Shown here piece by piece: positions 6,257 through 14,700 of a stretch of 20,043 nt of DNA. The position numbers were made by a program, and so were the translations under genes. The notes beneath the pieces were generated by a model. That model did not search any database. It was not told where the DNA came from and worked only from the letters and a program-made list of their open reading frames with translations. How positions within the stretch are numbered: the stretch's first letter is position 1; every line of letters begins with the position of its first letter. The stretch comes from Candidatus Krumholzibacteriota bacterium (GTDB lineage Bacteria; Krumholzibacteriota; Krumholzibacteriia; Krumholzibacteriales; Krumholzibacteriaceae): the NCBI GenBank assembly GCA_030630165.1, contig DAOVNN010000008.1, positions 1 through 20,043 on the forward strand, read 5' to 3'.

Positions 6257-8407
6257 TCAGTCATCGATCGATCTGTGCCTCTCCTCTTCGACGTATACCT
6301 CGAAAATGTCACCCTCGACATATTCATCGAAGCCCTCTACCCCGATACCACATTCGAATCCGGACTGGACTTCTTTGACGTCATCCTTGAACCGCTTCAA
6401 CGAATTGATCGCAGCCTGGTGAATGACCTCCCCGTCCCTTTTCACGCGTACAAGGGCATTGCGCTTTATCGTTCCCGAGGTAACGTAACAACCGGCGATA
6501 GTGCCTGTCTTTGAGACCTTGAAGACCTGTCTCACCTCGGCGTCTCCGAGAGGAGTCTCGATGATCTCCGGTTCGAGAAGACCCGACATGGCGGCCTTGA
6601 TATCATCGATCGCCTTATAGATCACCTCGTAGAACCTTACGTCCACATTTTCCGTCTTGGCGAGCACTTCCGCCTTCGGTGTTATCAAGGTATTGAACCC
6701 GATCACCACGGCGTTCGACGCCGAGGCGAGCAGGATATCGCTCTCGTTTACCATGCCGACGAGTTTCTGGATGACGTTGACCTTGACCTCTTCCGTGTCG
6801 AGAGATGTGAAGCTGTCCGTGACCGCTTCGAGCGAGCCGTCCGTATCGGCCCTGATGATGAGGTTGAGATCCTTGACGCTACCCTCCTGGATCTGCCTGT
6901 ACAGGTCCTCGAGGGTGATCCTCTGGACGAGCCGGCGGTCCTTCTCGCGGGCGAACTGCTGCCTCTTGGAGGCGATCTCCTTGGCGGTCTTTTCATCTTC
7001 GATCTGGTAGAAGGCGTCTCCCGCCTGGGGGATCCCCGTGCAGCCGAGGATGACGGCCGGGGTCGACGGCGGCGCCAGCTCGATCCTGCTGCCGCGCTCG
7101 TTGAGCATCGCCCTTACGCGCCCGAAGTAATTGCCCGTAATGAAATTGTCGCCTATTTTCAGCGTCCCCTGCTGGATCAGGACTGTGCAGACATTGCCCC
7201 TGCCCTCTTCCTTACGGGCCTCGAGGACAACTCCGCGGACCTCGGCCTCGGGATCGGCCTTCAGTTCCATCATCTCCGCCTGCAGGAGGATCATCTCGAG
7301 CAGTTTTTCTATATTGACGCCGTTCTTCGCCGAGATCTCGGTGCCCATTACGTTGCCGCCGTACTCCTCGAGCACGAGGTTCTGCTGGATCAGACCCTGC
7401 TTTACCTTGTTGAGGTCGGCATTCGGCAGGTCGATCTTGTTTATCGCTACGATTATCGGGACATCGGCGGCCCTGGCATGGTTGATCGCCTCGATCGTCT
7501 GAGGCATGACGCCATCATCCGCGGCTGTGATCAGGATCACGATATCGGTCAGCTGAGCTCCGCGCGAACGCATCGCGGTGAACGCCTCATGACCCGGGGT
7601 GTCGATGAATGTGATCTTATGTCCCGCTTTCTCGACCTCGTACGCACCGATATGCTGCGTGATCCCGCCCTTTTCGCCGGCGATGATATTGCTGTTTCGG
7701 ATATTGTCCAGAAGCGAGGTCTTGCCGTGATCGACATGCCCCATGATCGTTACGACCGGCGAGCGCTCGATCATCCGCTCGGGGTCGATTTCCTTTTTCC
7801 TCGCGAGCATGTCCTGCCCGTAGACCGATACGAACTGAACAGTGACCTCATGCTCTTCGGTCAGCATCATGATCGTGTCCGCGTCGAGTCTCTGGTTGAT
7901 CGAGACCATAAGTCCCATCGCGAAGCACTTCTGTATGATCTCGGTCGGATCGATATCGAGCTTCTGGGCGAGGTCCGCTACGGTGGAGAACTCGGGAAGC
8001 TTGATGACTCCCTGCTCCTCCTCTACCTCGATGACCTCTTCCTTCTCGCGTTTGCGCCTGCGGGATTTCCTCGTCACATCGAGCTTGGCAAGGGTGCGCT
8101 TGACGCTCTCCTTGACCGCCTTGTGGTCGGTCTCGGGCTTCTTCACGGACTTTCTTGTTCTCTTGCCCTTGGTCTTCTTCGGGGGCTGTCCGCCCCCCCT
8201 GGGAGGTCTTCTGTCCTTTTTCTTGATCTCGCGAGTCGTGGCCGCTTTGACGCGCTTGAAATGCTGCTCGATGAACGTCTCAACCTTTTCGTCCACGGAG
8301 CTCATATGGCTCTTGACGGTGATCCCCTCTTTAACGAGGATCTTCCTCAAAGCGTCGCTGGAGATCTCATACTTGCGGGCCAGCTGATATACGCGGACTT
8401 TCGCCAA
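6257..8407 (-). CDS. infB: Translation initiation factor IF-2
   Basis: IF-2 is the GTPase that brings initiator tRNA to the 30S subunit and promotes subunit joining. The 716-residue product has an N-terminal IF2_N subdomain (1-50), a basic Lys/Arg-rich linker (about 52-122), a second IF2_N-like segment (about 135-195), then the G domain: GHVDHGKT (223-230), GGITQHIGAY (247-256), DTPGH (269-273), NKID (323-326) and SAK (359-361). Domains II, III and the tRNA-binding C-terminal domain follow. It is shorter than E. coli IF2-alpha because the linker is short. The start must be TTG at 8407: MAKVRVYQLA is the canonical N-terminus, an in-frame TGA lies two codons further upstream, and no other start codon precedes the conserved region. 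A GGGAG lies 11 nt upstream. It follows nusA by 28 nt. Confidence 0.97.
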   Translation of the reverse strand: MAKVRVYQLARKYEISSDALRKILVKEGITVKSHMSSVDEKVETFIEQHFKRVKAATTREIKKKDRRPPRGGGQPPKKTKGKRTRKSVKKPETDHKAVKESVKRTLAKLDVTRKSRRRKREKEEVIEVEEEQGVIKLPEFSTVADLAQKLDIDPTEIIQKCFAMGLMVSINQRLDADTIMMLTEEHEVTVQFVSVYGQDMLARKKEIDPERMIERSPVVTIMGHVDHGKTSLLDNIRNSNIIAGEKGGITQHIGAYEVEKAGHKITFIDTPGHEAFTAMRSRGAQLTDIVILITAADDGVMPQTIEAINHARAADVPIIVAINKIDLPNADLNKVKQGLIQQNLVLEEYGGNVMGTEISAKNGVNIEKLLEMILLQAEMMELKADPEAEVRGVVLEARKEEGRGNVCTVLIQQGTLKIGDNFITGNYFGRVRAMLNERGSRIELAPPSTPAVILGCTGIPQAGDAFYQIEDEKTAKEIASKRQQFAREKDRRLVQRITLEDLYRQIQEGSVKDLNLIIRADTDGSLEAVTDSFTSLDTEEVKVNVIQKLVGMVNESDILLASASNAVVIGFNTLITPKAEVLAKTENVDVRFYEVIYKAIDDIKAAMSGLLEPEIIETPLGDAEVRQVFKVSKTGTIAGCYVTSGTIKRNALVRVKRDGEVIHQAAINSLKRFKDDVKEVQSGFECGIGVEGFDEYVEGDIFEVYVEEERHRSIDD

Positions 8408-8435
8408 AGGACCTCAACTCCCTTCCAAAACCTTG

Positions 8436-10064
8436 TTATTCCTTTTTGCCGGGACCGGTATCCTCGCCGCCCGGCTCCTCAGTCTCTATATCTTCAGAAG
8501 GGGCTTCTTCCTCATCCCCTGTCGCTTCTTCCTCTTTGGAATCGGCTTCCTCTTCAGCCTCTTCAGATTCCTCAGCCTCTTCCTCGCCCTCTCCGGCCTC
8601 CTCCTCTTCCTCAGCCTCTTCCTCAGCTTCTTCCTCAGCCTCTTCCTCGCCATCCTCATCATCGGAGTCGGGCAGGTTGCCGAAGAGCTGTTCCTCGGTG
8701 AGCTTGGGTTCCTCTTCCTCTTTCACGATCTCGGGAGCGAGTGCTGTCTCGTCGAAGAGTTCCTTTTTGACGGCCTCTTCGGCCTTCTCTTTCTCGAGAA
8801 GTTCCTCGAGCGCCTTGTTCAGCTCTTCCATCGTCTCGATCGCACTCTCCTTGAGCTTCTCCGCCGTCTTCGGGCCGACGCCCTCGACTTCGACCAGTTC
8901 GTCGATCGTGGTCTTGTAGAGCTTCTGAACGGTGAGGATTCCGATGCCCTTGAGCTTCGACGCGATCTTCGGCGTCACCCCGACCATGTCGGAGATATCC
9001 ATCTGGAGCTTCTGCTCGAGCCTGTCCCTGCGGTCAACGGCCCTGACGGTTGCCAGGTCGATCTTCCAGCCGGTGAGCTTCGACGCAAGGCGGACGTTCT
9101 GTCCCTCCTTGCCTATGGCAAGCGAGAGCTGGTCCTCCTCGACGATGACAAGGACGTCATCCTCGGCCTCGTTGAACCTCAGTGCCGATACCTTCGCCGG
9201 CGCGAGCGCCCTGGAGACGAATTCGTTAGAGCTCTCGCTCCAGCTGACGATATCTATCTTCTCGCCGTGAAGTTCGTTTACTACGGCCTGTACGCGCGAT
9301 CCCTTCATCCCTACGCAGGAACCGACGGCGTCGACCTTATCGCTTCTCGAATTGACGGCGATCTTCGAGCGACCGCCCGGCTCCCGGGCGATGCTCTTTA
9401 TCTCGACATCTCCGTCGAATATCTCGGGGACCTCCTGTTCGAACAGCTTCAGGAGGAACTGGTGGCTCGTCCGCGAGAGGATGATCAGGGGGCCCTTGGC
9501 CTCCTTGTCGACCTCTATGATGACGGCGCGGATCGTGTCGCCCTGATTGTAGCGTTCTTTCCTTATTTGCTCGCGGTTGGGCAGGTAAGCCTCTGCCCTG
9601 CCGAGGTTGACAAGGATGTTTCCCCTGTCCACCTGGCGGACCGTTCCGGAAGCAATGACTCCGATCTTGTCCTTGTAATCCTCGTAGACCCTGCCCCTCT
9701 CGGCCTCCCTGACCTTCTGCATCAGGACCTGCTTGGCCGTCTGGACGGCATTGCGGCCGAACTCCTCAAGAGGAAGCATGAGCTTTATCTCGGACCCGAC
9801 CTGGGCCTCATCGTCCATTTCGCGGGCTTCCTTGAGATCGATCTCGGTGTCCGGTTCTTCCACCTTCTTGACGACCTTGAATATTCGATATACCTCGAGT
9901 ATGCCCTTGGCGTCGTCCAGCTCGACCTCGATCTCCGCTTCCTGCCCGAACTTTCGCTTGGCTGCCGAGATGAGACTTACCTTGATCGTGTCGATAAGAG
10001 TGGCCTTGTCGACCCTCTTGACCCTTATTATCTGGGCAAATGCATCCAGAAATCCTGCGTTCAT
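8436..10064 (-). CDS. nusA: Transcription termination/antitermination factor NusA
   Basis: NusA binds RNA polymerase, enhances pausing and intrinsic termination, and takes part in antitermination complexes. The 542-residue product has an N-terminal polymerase-binding domain (1-130), S1 (about 135-200), KH1 (GMKGS at 252-256), KH2 (IGKEG at 317-321) and a helix-hairpin-helix region (359-405, including VEGVGPKTAEKL). A 90-120-residue very acidic Glu/Ala tail ends the protein (about 445-535). This tail is unusual in length and composition and includes in-frame 12-nt repeats. The ATG at 10064 has GAAGGGAG nine nucleotides upstream; an in-frame TTG at 10082 is less likely because it lies upstream of that site. 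A near-consensus promoter sits just upstream (10095-10123), so nusA can be transcribed independently of rimP. Confidence 0.97.
   Translation of the reverse strand: MNAGFLDAFAQIIRVKRVDKATLIDTIKVSLISAAKRKFGQEAEIEVELDDAKGILEVYRIFKVVKKVEEPDTEIDLKEAREMDDEAQVGSEIKLMLPLEEFGRNAVQTAKQVLMQKVREAERGRVYEDYKDKIGVIASGTVRQVDRGNILVNLGRAEAYLPNREQIRKERYNQGDTIRAVIIEVDKEAKGPLIILSRTSHQFLLKLFEQEVPEIFDGDVEIKSIAREPGGRSKIAVNSRSDKVDAVGSCVGMKGSRVQAVVNELHGEKIDIVSWSESSNEFVSRALAPAKVSALRFNEAEDDVLVIVEEDQLSLAIGKEGQNVRLASKLTGWKIDLATVRAVDRRDRLEQKLQMDISDMVGVTPKIASKLKGIGILTVQKLYKTTIDELVEVEGVGPKTAEKLKESAIETMEELNKALEELLEKEKAEEAVKKELFDETALAPEIVKEEEEPKLTEEQLFGNLPDSDDEDGEEEAEEEAEEEAEEEEEAGEGEEEAEESEEAEEEADSKEEEATGDEEEAPSEDIETEEPGGEDTGPGKKE
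8605..8652 (-). repeat. 12-nt in-frame tandem repeat in the nusA acidic tail
   Basis: The plus strand reads TCTTCCTCAGCC, TCTTCCTCAGCT, TCTTCCTCAGCC (8605-8640) and a degenerate fourth copy to 8652. On the coding strand the unit encodes a Glu-rich tetrapeptide (AEEE register). The unit is a multiple of three, so copy-number change would keep the frame. The surrounding 8480-8720 region is similarly low in complexity. Confidence 0.85.
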
Positions 10065-10094
10065 CCTTGACGCTCCCTTCAAACCGTGCAGAAC

Positions 10095-10123
10095 ATTCTA
10101 GTGTACGCACGCTGAAGTGTCAA
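10095..10123 (-). promoter_or_regulatory. Near-consensus sigma70 promoter upstream of nusA
   Basis: In the 70-nt rimP-nusA gap the minus strand carries TTGACA (10123-10118), exactly 17 nt, then TAGAAT (10100-10095). That is 11 of 12 consensus positions with ideal spacing. Transcription would start near 10088, leaving a leader of about 24 nt that contains the nusA Shine-Dalgarno site. It would supply NusA, IF-2 and downstream products independently of the rimP leader. Confidence 0.75.
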
Positions 10124-10134
10124 AATCTTTTCCT

Positions 10135-10644
10135 CTAGCGGCTTTTCCCGGTACGCTTCTTTCCGCGTCCCTTTGCTGAGCCAATGTCCCATTTCTCTCC
10201 GTGGAGGCTCGCCTTGATGATCCGGTCGAACCCGACGGTCGTCTCTTTACCCTCCGAAAGGATCACGATAGAGTCTTCTCCGACCCTCGCGATCTCCCCG
10301 ATGACCGTCTTCTTCTCTCTCGCGCCCTCGAAGTACTCCACCCTGGCGCTGTGACCGGTGAATTTCTCGAAATGCGCCGGCTTGACGAGCGGCCTGTTGA
10401 TGCCTGGAGACGAGACTTCCAGGTTGAAAGCTCCCTGGATCAGCTCCTCGCCCTCGAGCACGAACCCGACCGCCTTCGATACCTTGATGCAATCACCGAC
10501 CGAGACACTCTCTTCGGGCCTGTCTATGAACAGACGCAGGACCTTCCTGTGACCCCTCGATATCACATCGAGCTTAACCAGCTCGAAACCGAGGAGTTCG
10601 ACTTCTTTCTCTACTACTGAAAAGAGTCCTTCGTCCGGGTTCAT
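10135..10644 (-). CDS. rimP: Ribosome maturation factor RimP
   Basis: RimP binds early 30S intermediates and is needed for efficient assembly of the small subunit. The 169-residue product has the family signature VSSPGINRPL (77-86), preceded by the conserved N-terminal domain (VEKEVELLGFELVKLDV) and followed by an SH3-like C-terminal domain. A basic tail (KGRGKKRTGKSR) ends the protein. The ATG at 10644 is preferred over an in-frame GTG at 10707, because that GTG lies in the loop of a terminator-like hairpin and would add a non-homologous N-terminus. GGAG lies only four nucleotides before the ATG, a short spacing. rimP is the first gene of the cluster; its leader holds a hairpin and possible alternative pairing with the ribosome-binding site. 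Confidence 0.95.
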   Translation of the reverse strand: MNPDEGLFSVVEKEVELLGFELVKLDVISRGHRKVLRLFIDRPEESVSVGDCIKVSKAVGFVLEGEELIQGAFNLEVSSPGINRPLVKPAHFEKFTGHSARVEYFEGAREKKTVIGEIARVGEDSIVILSEGKETTVGFDRIIKASLHGEKWDIGSAKGRGKKRTGKSR

Positions 10645-10648
10645 AGGT

Positions 10649-10657
10649 CTCCGCCCC
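10649..10657 (-). promoter_or_regulatory. rimP ribosome-binding site with GGGGCG that matches the leader hairpin
   Basis: The minus strand reads GGGGCGGAG at 10657-10649, ending in the GGAG that serves rimP. Its GGGGCG repeats the 5' arm of the hairpin at 10698-10713. The hairpin's 3' arm CGCCCC could therefore pair here instead, hiding the ribosome-binding site. Only six base pairs are involved, so chance is possible. Confidence 0.35.
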
Positions 10658-10687
10658 AACGCCTCCGGACGCCGAAACGCCGGATAT

Positions 10688-10713
10688 AAAAGAAAAGGGG
10701 GCGTCACCGCCCC
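10688..10713 (-). terminator. Intrinsic-terminator-like hairpin between the M28 gene and rimP
   Basis: On the minus strand a perfect 6-bp GC stem GGGGCG-GTGA-CGCCCC (10713-10698) is followed by C, TTTT, C, TTTT. It could end the sprA-M28 transcript about 83 nt after the stop codon. If transcription starts at the promoter-like sequence just upstream (10727-10759), it would instead be an attenuator in the rimP leader. The T-run is interrupted by one C, so strength is uncertain. Confidence 0.6.
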
Positions 10714-10726
10714 ACTCGTTCGTCGA

Positions 10727-10759
10727 TATATAAGTATCCCACGGAGGCGGATAAATCAA
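10727..10759 (-). promoter_or_regulatory. Weak promoter-like sequence upstream of rimP
   Basis: The minus strand has TTGATT (10759-10754) and an AT-rich TACTTATATA block (10736-10727). No -10 hexamer is both well matched and well spaced: GATACT (10738-10733) matches four of six positions at 15 nt, and TATATA lies at 21 nt. It is reported because the cluster needs a promoter near here and this is the best candidate. Confidence 0.3.
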
Positions 10760-10795
10760 GCACTTTTTACTGGATACTGATCAATGAGGCCCCGG

Positions 10796-11731
10796 TTACT
10801 GCCGCCAGATGTAGTGCAGCAGCACATTCCCGACAGCCTCCAGCGATTCGGGTGAACACTTGTCGGGAGTGTCCTCGAGGGTATGCCAGTAATCATAGTC
10901 GAAATCTATCAGGTCGACGGCGTTGATGCCGGCCTGTATCAGGGGGAGATGGTCATCGATTATCGCTTCCATCTTCTTCCGGCGAAACTGCCCGTAACCG
11001 AGCTGCTCGGCGATATCGAACAATTCACCCAGCAGGACCGGTGAAGCGGCCCTCGAGTATCCCTCCATCATGATCTCGAGATCGCTGTCCCCGATCATGT
11101 CTATCACGATCGCCGCGTACGGCTTGTACCCCCTCAGGCGCCTGGCGAAATGTGCCGAACCGAGGCAGTAATCGATCGCCGTCCCTTCCCTTCCATAATC
11201 CTCCCCATCGAAAAGGACGATATCGACTCCCACTGACGGCTCGCTCTCTCCCAGCAGCCTCGCTATCTCGAGCAGAACAGCGACGCCGCTCGCACCGTCA
11301 TTCGCGCCGGCGATGGGCTTGTCGCGATTCGTCGGATCGGGATCCCTGTCTGCGAACGGCCTCGTATCGTAATGAGCGGCGAGCATTATCCGCTTCGACG
11401 CCTTCCTGTTGTAATTGCCGATTATGTTGATCAGATTCAGCGTATCACCTGTGGTCAGTACCGCCTCGAACGGCTGAAGAGAGACGTTTGCTCCGAATTC
11501 CTGGAGCCTGCCCGTAAGGTATTTCTGCAGTTGCTTGTGTTCGGGGGACCCGGGGTAGCGAAATCCGATATCGACCTGCTGCTCGAGAAAGGTGAAGGCG
11601 GACGCACTGTCAAACTCGGGCACATCGCCGGAACCGCAACCGGTGAGGGCGGCGAGAATGACCGCTGTAAGAAGAGGCAGCGCCGCCGCTATCCTCCGAC
11701 TCGTGCTAGAACTTGAATTCCGCTGTTGCAT
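10796..11731 (-). CDS. Lipoprotein M28-family glutaminyl-peptide cyclotransferase-like enzyme
   Basis: The product (311 residues) matches the glutaminyl-cyclase branch of zinc peptidase family M28, which converts N-terminal Gln to pyroglutamate; aminopeptidase activity is the alternative. A lipoprotein signal ends in L-T-G-C (Cys32), so it should be membrane-anchored on the cell-envelope side. Motifs in order are AAHYDTRP (118-125), ANDGASG (143-149, zinc-ligand Asp145), FDGEDYG (174-180, Glu177 and Asp178), IDMIGD (210-215), DDHLPL (259-264) and YWHTLEDTPDKC (281-292, zinc-ligand His283). The Asp of IDMIG and of DDH correspond to acidic active-site residues of human glutaminyl cyclase, which favours cyclase. 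The ATG at 11731 overlaps the end of sprA by 26 nt and has GAGGTG upstream inside sprA. No promoter of its own is visible, so coupling to sprA is likely. Confidence 0.85.
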   Translation of the reverse strand: MQQRNSSSSTSRRIAAALPLLTAVILAALTGCGSGDVPEFDSASAFTFLEQQVDIGFRYPGSPEHKQLQKYLTGRLQEFGANVSLQPFEAVLTTGDTLNLINIIGNYNRKASKRIMLAAHYDTRPFADRDPDPTNRDKPIAGANDGASGVAVLLEIARLLGESEPSVGVDIVLFDGEDYGREGTAIDYCLGSAHFARRLRGYKPYAAIVIDMIGDSDLEIMMEGYSRAASPVLLGELFDIAEQLGYGQFRRKKMEAIIDDHLPLIQAGINAVDLIDFDYDYWHTLEDTPDKCSPESLEAVGNVLLHYIWRQ

Positions 11732-14700
11732 GCAGACCCACCTCGTGGTTGATGTACCCGAACCTGCCGCCGGCAATCCTCTTGTAGTTGGCCGTCAGGC
11801 TTCCCGAAATATTCCGGCTGAACGTGTAGGTAAACCTCGGAGCTACCGTAAGCACGGTCGACGCCGGGAGATTGTAACTCTCCGTCGAACTGTACCCCAG
11901 GTTCAGTATCGTGGTCAAATTACTTTCGAACGACAGCCTGCTGCCGAGTCCAGGTATGGATATGCCCTTCGACCCCTTGATATCGTAACGCAGCTCGAGA
12001 TTTGTCGACCATGTCTGGTCCCAGATCTCCTGCTTCTTCTCTATCTTCGTCTGCTTGCTGTAGGAGAAAGAGAGGTTGGTCGACAGAGTGTTCTTCCATG
12101 TGAGGCTCCAGTTGGGACTCAGCGCGTAATCCTGCCTGTCGACATTGAAACTCTTTGACGTCTTCCTTATATAGTTGATCGTGAAGTTGCTGCTCCTGAT
12201 GAACCCCTTCAAGGGCCCCCAGTTCTCGAGGCCCTTCCAGTTCACGGCGACGTCGGGCCAGGTCATGTCCTCGCTCTCGGTCAGTCTGCCGTCTGATTCC
12301 TCGGCCCTCATCGAGAAATTGAAACGAACGTCGGTCGAGATATTGGTAGTCAGATCGATCCCTGACCTCAGATCGTACGCTACCCTTTTTGAAGCCCGTA
12401 AAGGCTCGTTCTCCGGCGAACATTCACCCTCGTTGCATGACGAACCGATAACACCCGATCCACGGTCGAAACCGAAACGATACATCAGGCTCGCACGCTC
12501 GTACAGCCGCTGGTAGCTGCTTCTGTTATCGATACGGATAGAGCTCTTGACCGGTTCTATCTTCCCGATGAACCTCAGGGTCATCTTGACGAGCCTCCAG
12601 GAATCCCCCCTCGCCTTCTTGACGGTATCAGCCTCAGCGGCCTTCTCCTCCTCCGGTTTCGGCTGGTCCAGCCCGTCGATTCCCGCCCGCGGCTTCCTTA
12701 CCATCAGATCGGAGAAAGCGCCCTTCTTTTCTTCCTGTCCGGCGACGTCCTGTCCGGCAACGTCCTTTCCGGCTGGCGGCTGCGGCGGTGTGACCTTGTC
12801 CTTTTCGAGCTTGAGACCGCCCTCGGTGCCGCCCTGTGTCGGCTTGAGCCTGTCTTCGAGGATCTTCTGGAACTCCTCCTTCTGCCTGGCAAGCGAGCCA
12901 CCGACAGTTCCCGGGGCATTCGTGGCCTGCTCGTTTTCGCCGAGCACCCTGATCCACTTCCCGAAATCGATGGCATATCCACCGACATCGACATCGAAGA
13001 CGATATTGATCTGCCTCTCGTTGCTGACGTTCCTCGTATCCTCAGGATCACCGGTCTTTCTTACGCTGGGATTGAGATCCTCGCCGTATCGCGAGGTATA
13101 CTCAAACCTCGGGTTGAACTGCGAGAGCAGCCACACTCTTCCGCGCGGCTGATACTGCAGCTCGAAGTTCTGCCTGTAGTCATAGAGCCTCCCGATAGGC
13201 ATTCCGTAGAACTCACGGTAGTTCATCATGTTCCGCTTTTCGCTTCTGCGGAAGTTGATCTTCACCGACTCGAGCGGATCGTAACTCATCGACATATCGT
13301 TGTTCCAGCCGTGGGAAAATCCGGTCGGGCCCTTGATATACCTGTCCCCGCTGTAGGAATATGTCTTCTTCAGTGATTTCGAACCGGCCGCGTTCATGGT
13401 GAAATTCGTGAGCCAGTACCTTATCCCTATTCCCTTGAAGAGATTCAACTTCCGGTCCTTGCTGAACTGGATCTGGTAATTCGTGTTCCAGCTGTATGAC
13501 CAGGAAGTGTCCATTGCGGTAGGCGACGCCAGCTGGTTCTTCGAGTAGCTCGCGCCCGCCTTGAGGTTGTCGAACACGTGCTTCATGATCGGATTCCTCG
13601 AACCGCGCCTGTTCAGCGAGACACTGTATGTGCTGTTGTTCCTGATCGTCATCTGTTCGTTCTTGATCGATTCATCGACGATCTCGACGTCGCTCTGCGT
13701 CAGATACTTCGGTTTCGACTGGGTCTTGTTGTACCTCGCGGTAAATGGGATGGTGAAGCCGAGTGTCGGGATAAAATGGTTGACCTCTGTCTTGCCCTGC
13801 AAGGCGATAGTCTCGCTCGTTGTACCGCTGCCCGACTTCTGCTTGAGCGATCTGAATTCCGGGCCTGTCCTCTGGTAGCTCGCGTTGACCGACATGACAT
13901 TGGCGAAGCTGGCCGAGACACTGAGCCTCTCGGCGTGATCGATATCCTTACGCACCCATCCGAGGGCGACATCGTTGAACCACAAGGTTCCACGGGGAAT
14001 GCGGACCCCGGTGTCATTCCGGACTCCGGCGAAGAGATATCTTATCTTGAACAGCGACGGGTCGCCCTTGAGCCTCGCCATATACCGGCGTGTCGGGTCG
14101 GCCGTATCGGTGATCTCCTTTTCGACGATCTGCCCCGGGGAAGAGTCGATCTTCATATTGGTCAGATCACTCAGCAGGATGTTGACCCACTGCCATTTGT
14201 TCGCCTGTGTCTCATTGAGCGACACGGCCACTTCGTAATAGTTGAGGCTGTCGTACGCGATCTGCAGGAAGAACTCCATCCCTGCGTCCACACCACTGAC
14301 CAGGTTGGCATCGGGGCGTACGAAGAACTGGATCTCCTTGTACTGCTTGAAATCCACCCCGGTCCCGAAGAACCGCTTCATCGACTTGAACGAATAGCCG
14401 GTCTCGAAGTTATCGAAAGCGAAGAGGAGCGACTGCTCCCGGTTCTCTATCCCCTCTTCCTGGTCGGGGGGATACGGCGTCTGGTATATTGAGGGATTGT
14501 CCTTGTTATTGATCGTCCCGAGATTGACTTTCATCTCGCTGATCGTACCCAGGCCGGGAGGGTCAACCGGCTTTTCGTCATCGGCGAGATCCCTGATGTG
14601 ATTGTACTCCCACCGGCTTCCTACGAACTTGATGCCCGTGATCTCTACCATGTGCTCGGGGGGCCGTTCCGTCTCGGTGACAGCCTGGACCTCGTCGATA

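Noticed and set aside
8433..10070. A 545-codon open frame on the plus strand opposite nusA
   Set aside because: It mirrors nusA codon by codon, is rich in Leu/Phe/Asp from the antisense of Glu codons, and shows no family motif. Long antisense frames are common opposite GC-rich genes with biased codon use.
10645..10707. Extension of RimP to a GTG at 10707
   Set aside because: The extra 21 residues do not resemble RimP, and the GTG lies in the loop of the terminator-like hairpin; ATG 10644 gives the family-length protein.
11690..11700. Arg-Arg in the signal peptide of the M28 lipoprotein as a possible Tat signal
   Set aside because: The S-R-R-I-A-A context lacks the usual F-L-K after the arginines, and the lipobox Cys gives a simpler explanation.
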